Source of the DNA: Mycobacterium intracellulare ATCC 13950
Lineage (GTDB): Bacteria; Actinomycetota; Actinomycetes; Mycobacteriales; Mycobacteriaceae
Assembly: GCF_000277125.1 (NCBI RefSeq)
Contig: NC_016946.1
Coordinates: forward strand, 3,410,001-3,474,000
Length of the DNA stretch: 64,000 nucleotides
Direction of reading: 5' to 3'
The notes below the pieces were generated by a model. It was not told the origin of the DNA and ran no database searches. It saw only the letters and a program-made list of their open reading frames with translations. Every line of letters starts with the position of its first letter. Positions within the stretch are counted from its first letter, which is position 1. Below, piece by piece: positions 62,224 to 64,000 of the stretch. The translations under genes and the position numbers were made by a program.

Positions 62224-64000
62224 CTAGCCGATGTGCAGCGGATCGATCTGGACCCGGGCGGGCTCATGGGTTTGCCGGGCGCTGAGCACACCGACGCCGC
62301 GGCGCAGCGCGGCCGCCAGCGCCAGGCCCTGCCGGCGGGGCACGCGCACCAGCATTCTCGTCACCGCCACGCCCGCCGGGGTCCCGGCCGGGCGGCGCAC
62401 GCCGGCCGGCAGGTCCACCGGCCCGAGCAGGTCGGCTTCCAGTTCGGCGAGCCGGACCTCGCCGAGCAGCGCGGTCACCGCGTCGGGCGTTCCGTCGATG
62501 GCCGCCATGTGCACGCTCGGCGGCAGGCCCACCTCGGCGCGGGCGGTCAGTTCCGCTTCCGCGTGCCCCACCGGATCCCAGCGGATCAGCGATTGCACTG
62601 TGGGAAGCGATGATTCGGCGATCACCAGCACCACGCCGCCGTCGCCGCGAGCACGCACCAGCGCGGCGGCGCTCATCCAGCGCCACAACGCGTCCTCGGC
62701 GGCGCGCAGATCCTGCCGGCCCAGCAGCGCCCACGTGTCCAACAGCAGCGCCGCCCCGTAACCACCGGACGCGCGCGGTTCGGCCCCCGGGGTGGCGACC
62801 ACCAGGGCCGGTCCGGGCGCGACCTCGGGCACGACGCCATCGCCCGACGAGGTGATCACCGCCGTGCCCGGAAACGCGCGGCCGAGCTCTTCGGCGGTGC
62901 GGCGGGCCCCGACGACCACGGCGCGCACCGCGTCCGAACCGCAGCGCGCGCACCGGCGGGTCGGGTCGATCCGCCCGCACCAGCGGCAGAGCAGCGCGGC
63001 GCCCCCTTCCTGCAGCGACAGCGGCCCGGTGCAGTGCCGGCACCGGGCGATGGTGCGGCAGCGCGCACACGCCAGCGACGGGACGTATCCGCGCCGCGGC
63101 ACCTGCACCAGTACCGGAGTCCCGGCCTGCAACGCCGAGCGGGCCGCGCGCAGCGCGATCGAGGGAATGCGCGCCGTGCGGGCCGCCGGGTCGCGCTCGT
63201 CGGCGTAGCCGGTGTCGTCGAGCGCGCTCACCCGCGGGGTGCGGGCGCGCACCACGGGCCGCGCCGCGACGATGTCGTGCGCCCATCCGCTGCGCACCAG
63301 CGCGTGGGCCTCCGCGGTGCGCGCGTAGCCGCCGATCAGGGCCGCGCACCGGGCCTGGTGCGCGCGCAGCATCGCCACCTCGCGGGCGTGCGGATACGGG
63401 GCCCGCGGCTCGGCCAGGCTGTCGTCGGCGTCGGCCCACACCATGACCAGGCCCAGGTCGCTCAGCGGCGCGAACACCGCGCTGCGGGTGCCGATCACCA
63501 GCCGCGCGGTGCCCCGCAGCGCCGCCAGCCAGCGGCGATACCGGGCCGCGGGGCCCAGACCCGCCGACAGGGCGACCACGCTGCCCTCGTCGATCCGTGT
63601 CGTCGCCGCCCGCCACAGGGCGTCCAGGTCGCGCTGGTCGGGAACGATCGCCAGCGCGGACCGGCCGGCCCGCACCGTTTGGGCGGCGGCCTCGGCGAAT
63701 CGGTCGGTCCACGGCTCGCCCGGCAGCGCCTGCCAGACGGCCCGGGCGGCCCGCGACTCGGCCAGCGCGGCCAGGAATTGAGCGCCCCGCCCGTAGCCGT
63801 CCCAGCCCGCGGGGTCGACGGGGTCCGGGATCGCCGGGCCCGGCGGGTCCCGGCTCACGGCGGGCTCCCGCTCCACCCTGGCGTGGCGGGCCGGCACGGC
63901 CAGCCGCAAGACGTCGGGACGGGTGCCCGCGTAGCGCGCGGCCACGGCGTCGACCAGCCGGCGGATCTCGGGGGTGAGCACCGGTTCGGCCGACACGACG
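62224..64000 (-). CDS. priA: PriA-like primosomal protein without helicase motifs (5' end missing)
   Basis: Actinobacterial PriA (Rv1402 counterpart); about 592 residues are visible and the N-terminal 60 or so lie beyond the right edge. An apparent GTG at 63996 is not a real start, because the sequence there (SAEPVLTPEIRRLVDAVA) is already mid-domain. The zinc-binding cysteines are intact (LACARCRTIARCRHCTG; CRWCG; CARCGS). Walker A is absent and the DEAH-like position reads ADADDSLAEPRAPYPHAREV, so ATP-driven helicase activity is not expected, as known for this actinobacterial group. Its role in replication restart would be structural. Confidence 0.9.
   Translation of the reverse strand, partial: VVSAEPVLTPEIRRLVDAVAARYAGTRPDVLRLAVPARHARVEREPAVSRDPPGPAIPDPVDPAGWDGYGRGAQFLAALAESRAARAVWQALPGEPWTDRFAEAAAQTVRAGRSALAIVPDQRDLDALWRAATTRIDEGSVVALSAGLGPAARYRRWLAALRGTARLVIGTRSAVFAPLSDLGLVMVWADADDSLAEPRAPYPHAREVAMLRAHQARCAALIGGYARTAEAHALVRSGWAHDIVAARPVVRARTPRVSALDDTGYADERDPAARTARIPSIALRAARSALQAGTPVLVQVPRRGYVPSLACARCRTIARCRHCTGPLSLQEGGAALLCRWCGRIDPTRRCARCGSDAVRAVVVGARRTAEELGRAFPGTAVITSSGDGVVPEVAPGPALVVATPGAEPRASGGYGAALLLDTWALLGRQDLRAAEDALWRWMSAAALVRARGDGGVVLVIAESSLPTVQSLIRWDPVGHAEAELTARAEVGLPPSVHMAAIDGTPDAVTALLGEVRLAELEADLLGPVDLPAGVRRPAGTPAGVAVTRMLVRVPRRQGLALAAALRRGVGVLSARQTHEPARVQIDPLHIG

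Noticed and set aside
63996..64000. Apparent GTG start of priA at 63996
   Set aside because: The residues that follow are internal in PriA proteins; the true start must lie beyond the window.

Overview
The window is high-GC actinobacterial DNA from a slow-growing Mycobacterium. Nearly every gene has a recognisable counterpart in the M. tuberculosis H37Rv interval Rv1464 to Rv1402, running in inverted order. It is not M. tuberculosis itself: sufB carries no intein, the PE_PGRS genes that flank ctaB in H37Rv are missing, a PEP carboxylase gene is present, and an extra block of genes lies next to gap. A member or relative of the M. avium complex fits best. That assignment comes from gene content recalled from memory, not from a database search.

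Layout. Positions 1-5.1 kb hold the SUF iron-sulfur cluster operon (sufR-sufB-sufD-sufC-csd, minus strand; csd runs off the left edge). From 5.2 to 9.7 kb come mptB (cell-envelope mannan synthesis), an ABC exporter pair and ctaA (heme A synthase). From 9.6 to 12.5 kb are an ATP-grasp-like protein that lacks its core, qor, a 24-bp minisatellite and ctaB. From 12.8 to 19.7 kb is the pentose-phosphate operon tkt-tal-zwf-opcA-pgl, followed by a small coiled-coil protein, an HDAC-like amidohydrolase and an aldo/keto reductase. From 21.7 to 27.9 kb lie ppc, secG, tpiA, pgk and gap (minus strand).

Positions 28-32.2 kb form a variable block: a TetR regulator, a 52-aa protein, a wax-ester/diacylglycerol acyltransferase with an altered motif, an HPF/RaiA-like ribosome-binding protein and a small basic protein. 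From 32.3 to 42.5 kb is a lipid-metabolism neighbourhood (CrtI-like oxidoreductase, DUF3556 membrane protein, acyltransferase, FadD12, LipO-like hydrolase, WS/DGAT). A REP13E12-type HNH gene sits inside it. From 42.5 to 47.5 kb is the tightly overlapping whiA-cuvA-rapZ-uvrC operon. Then come a JmjC-type oxygenase, an orphan PPE-PPW gene and a secreted hemophore-like protein. From 50.9 to 60.6 kb are the riboflavin genes (ribH, ribBA, ribC, ribG) interleaved with lprG-P55, rpe, rsmB and fmt. The right end has a methyltransferase/MarR pair with a striking operator, and a partial priA without helicase motifs.

The core of the window is housekeeping metabolism. The most interesting material is regulatory: a likely SufR operator on the sufR start, a BlaI-type site on the ctaA promoter, a perfect 9-bp-arm palindrome at the methyltransferase promoter, an inverted repeat over the hemophore promoter, and about ten genes with leaderless promoter geometry. 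Other points of note are the two tandem repeats, the ATP-grasp remnant and the 28-32 kb block. I saw no tRNA, rRNA, CRISPR array, prophage or complete insertion sequence, and no clearly new defence or biosynthetic system.
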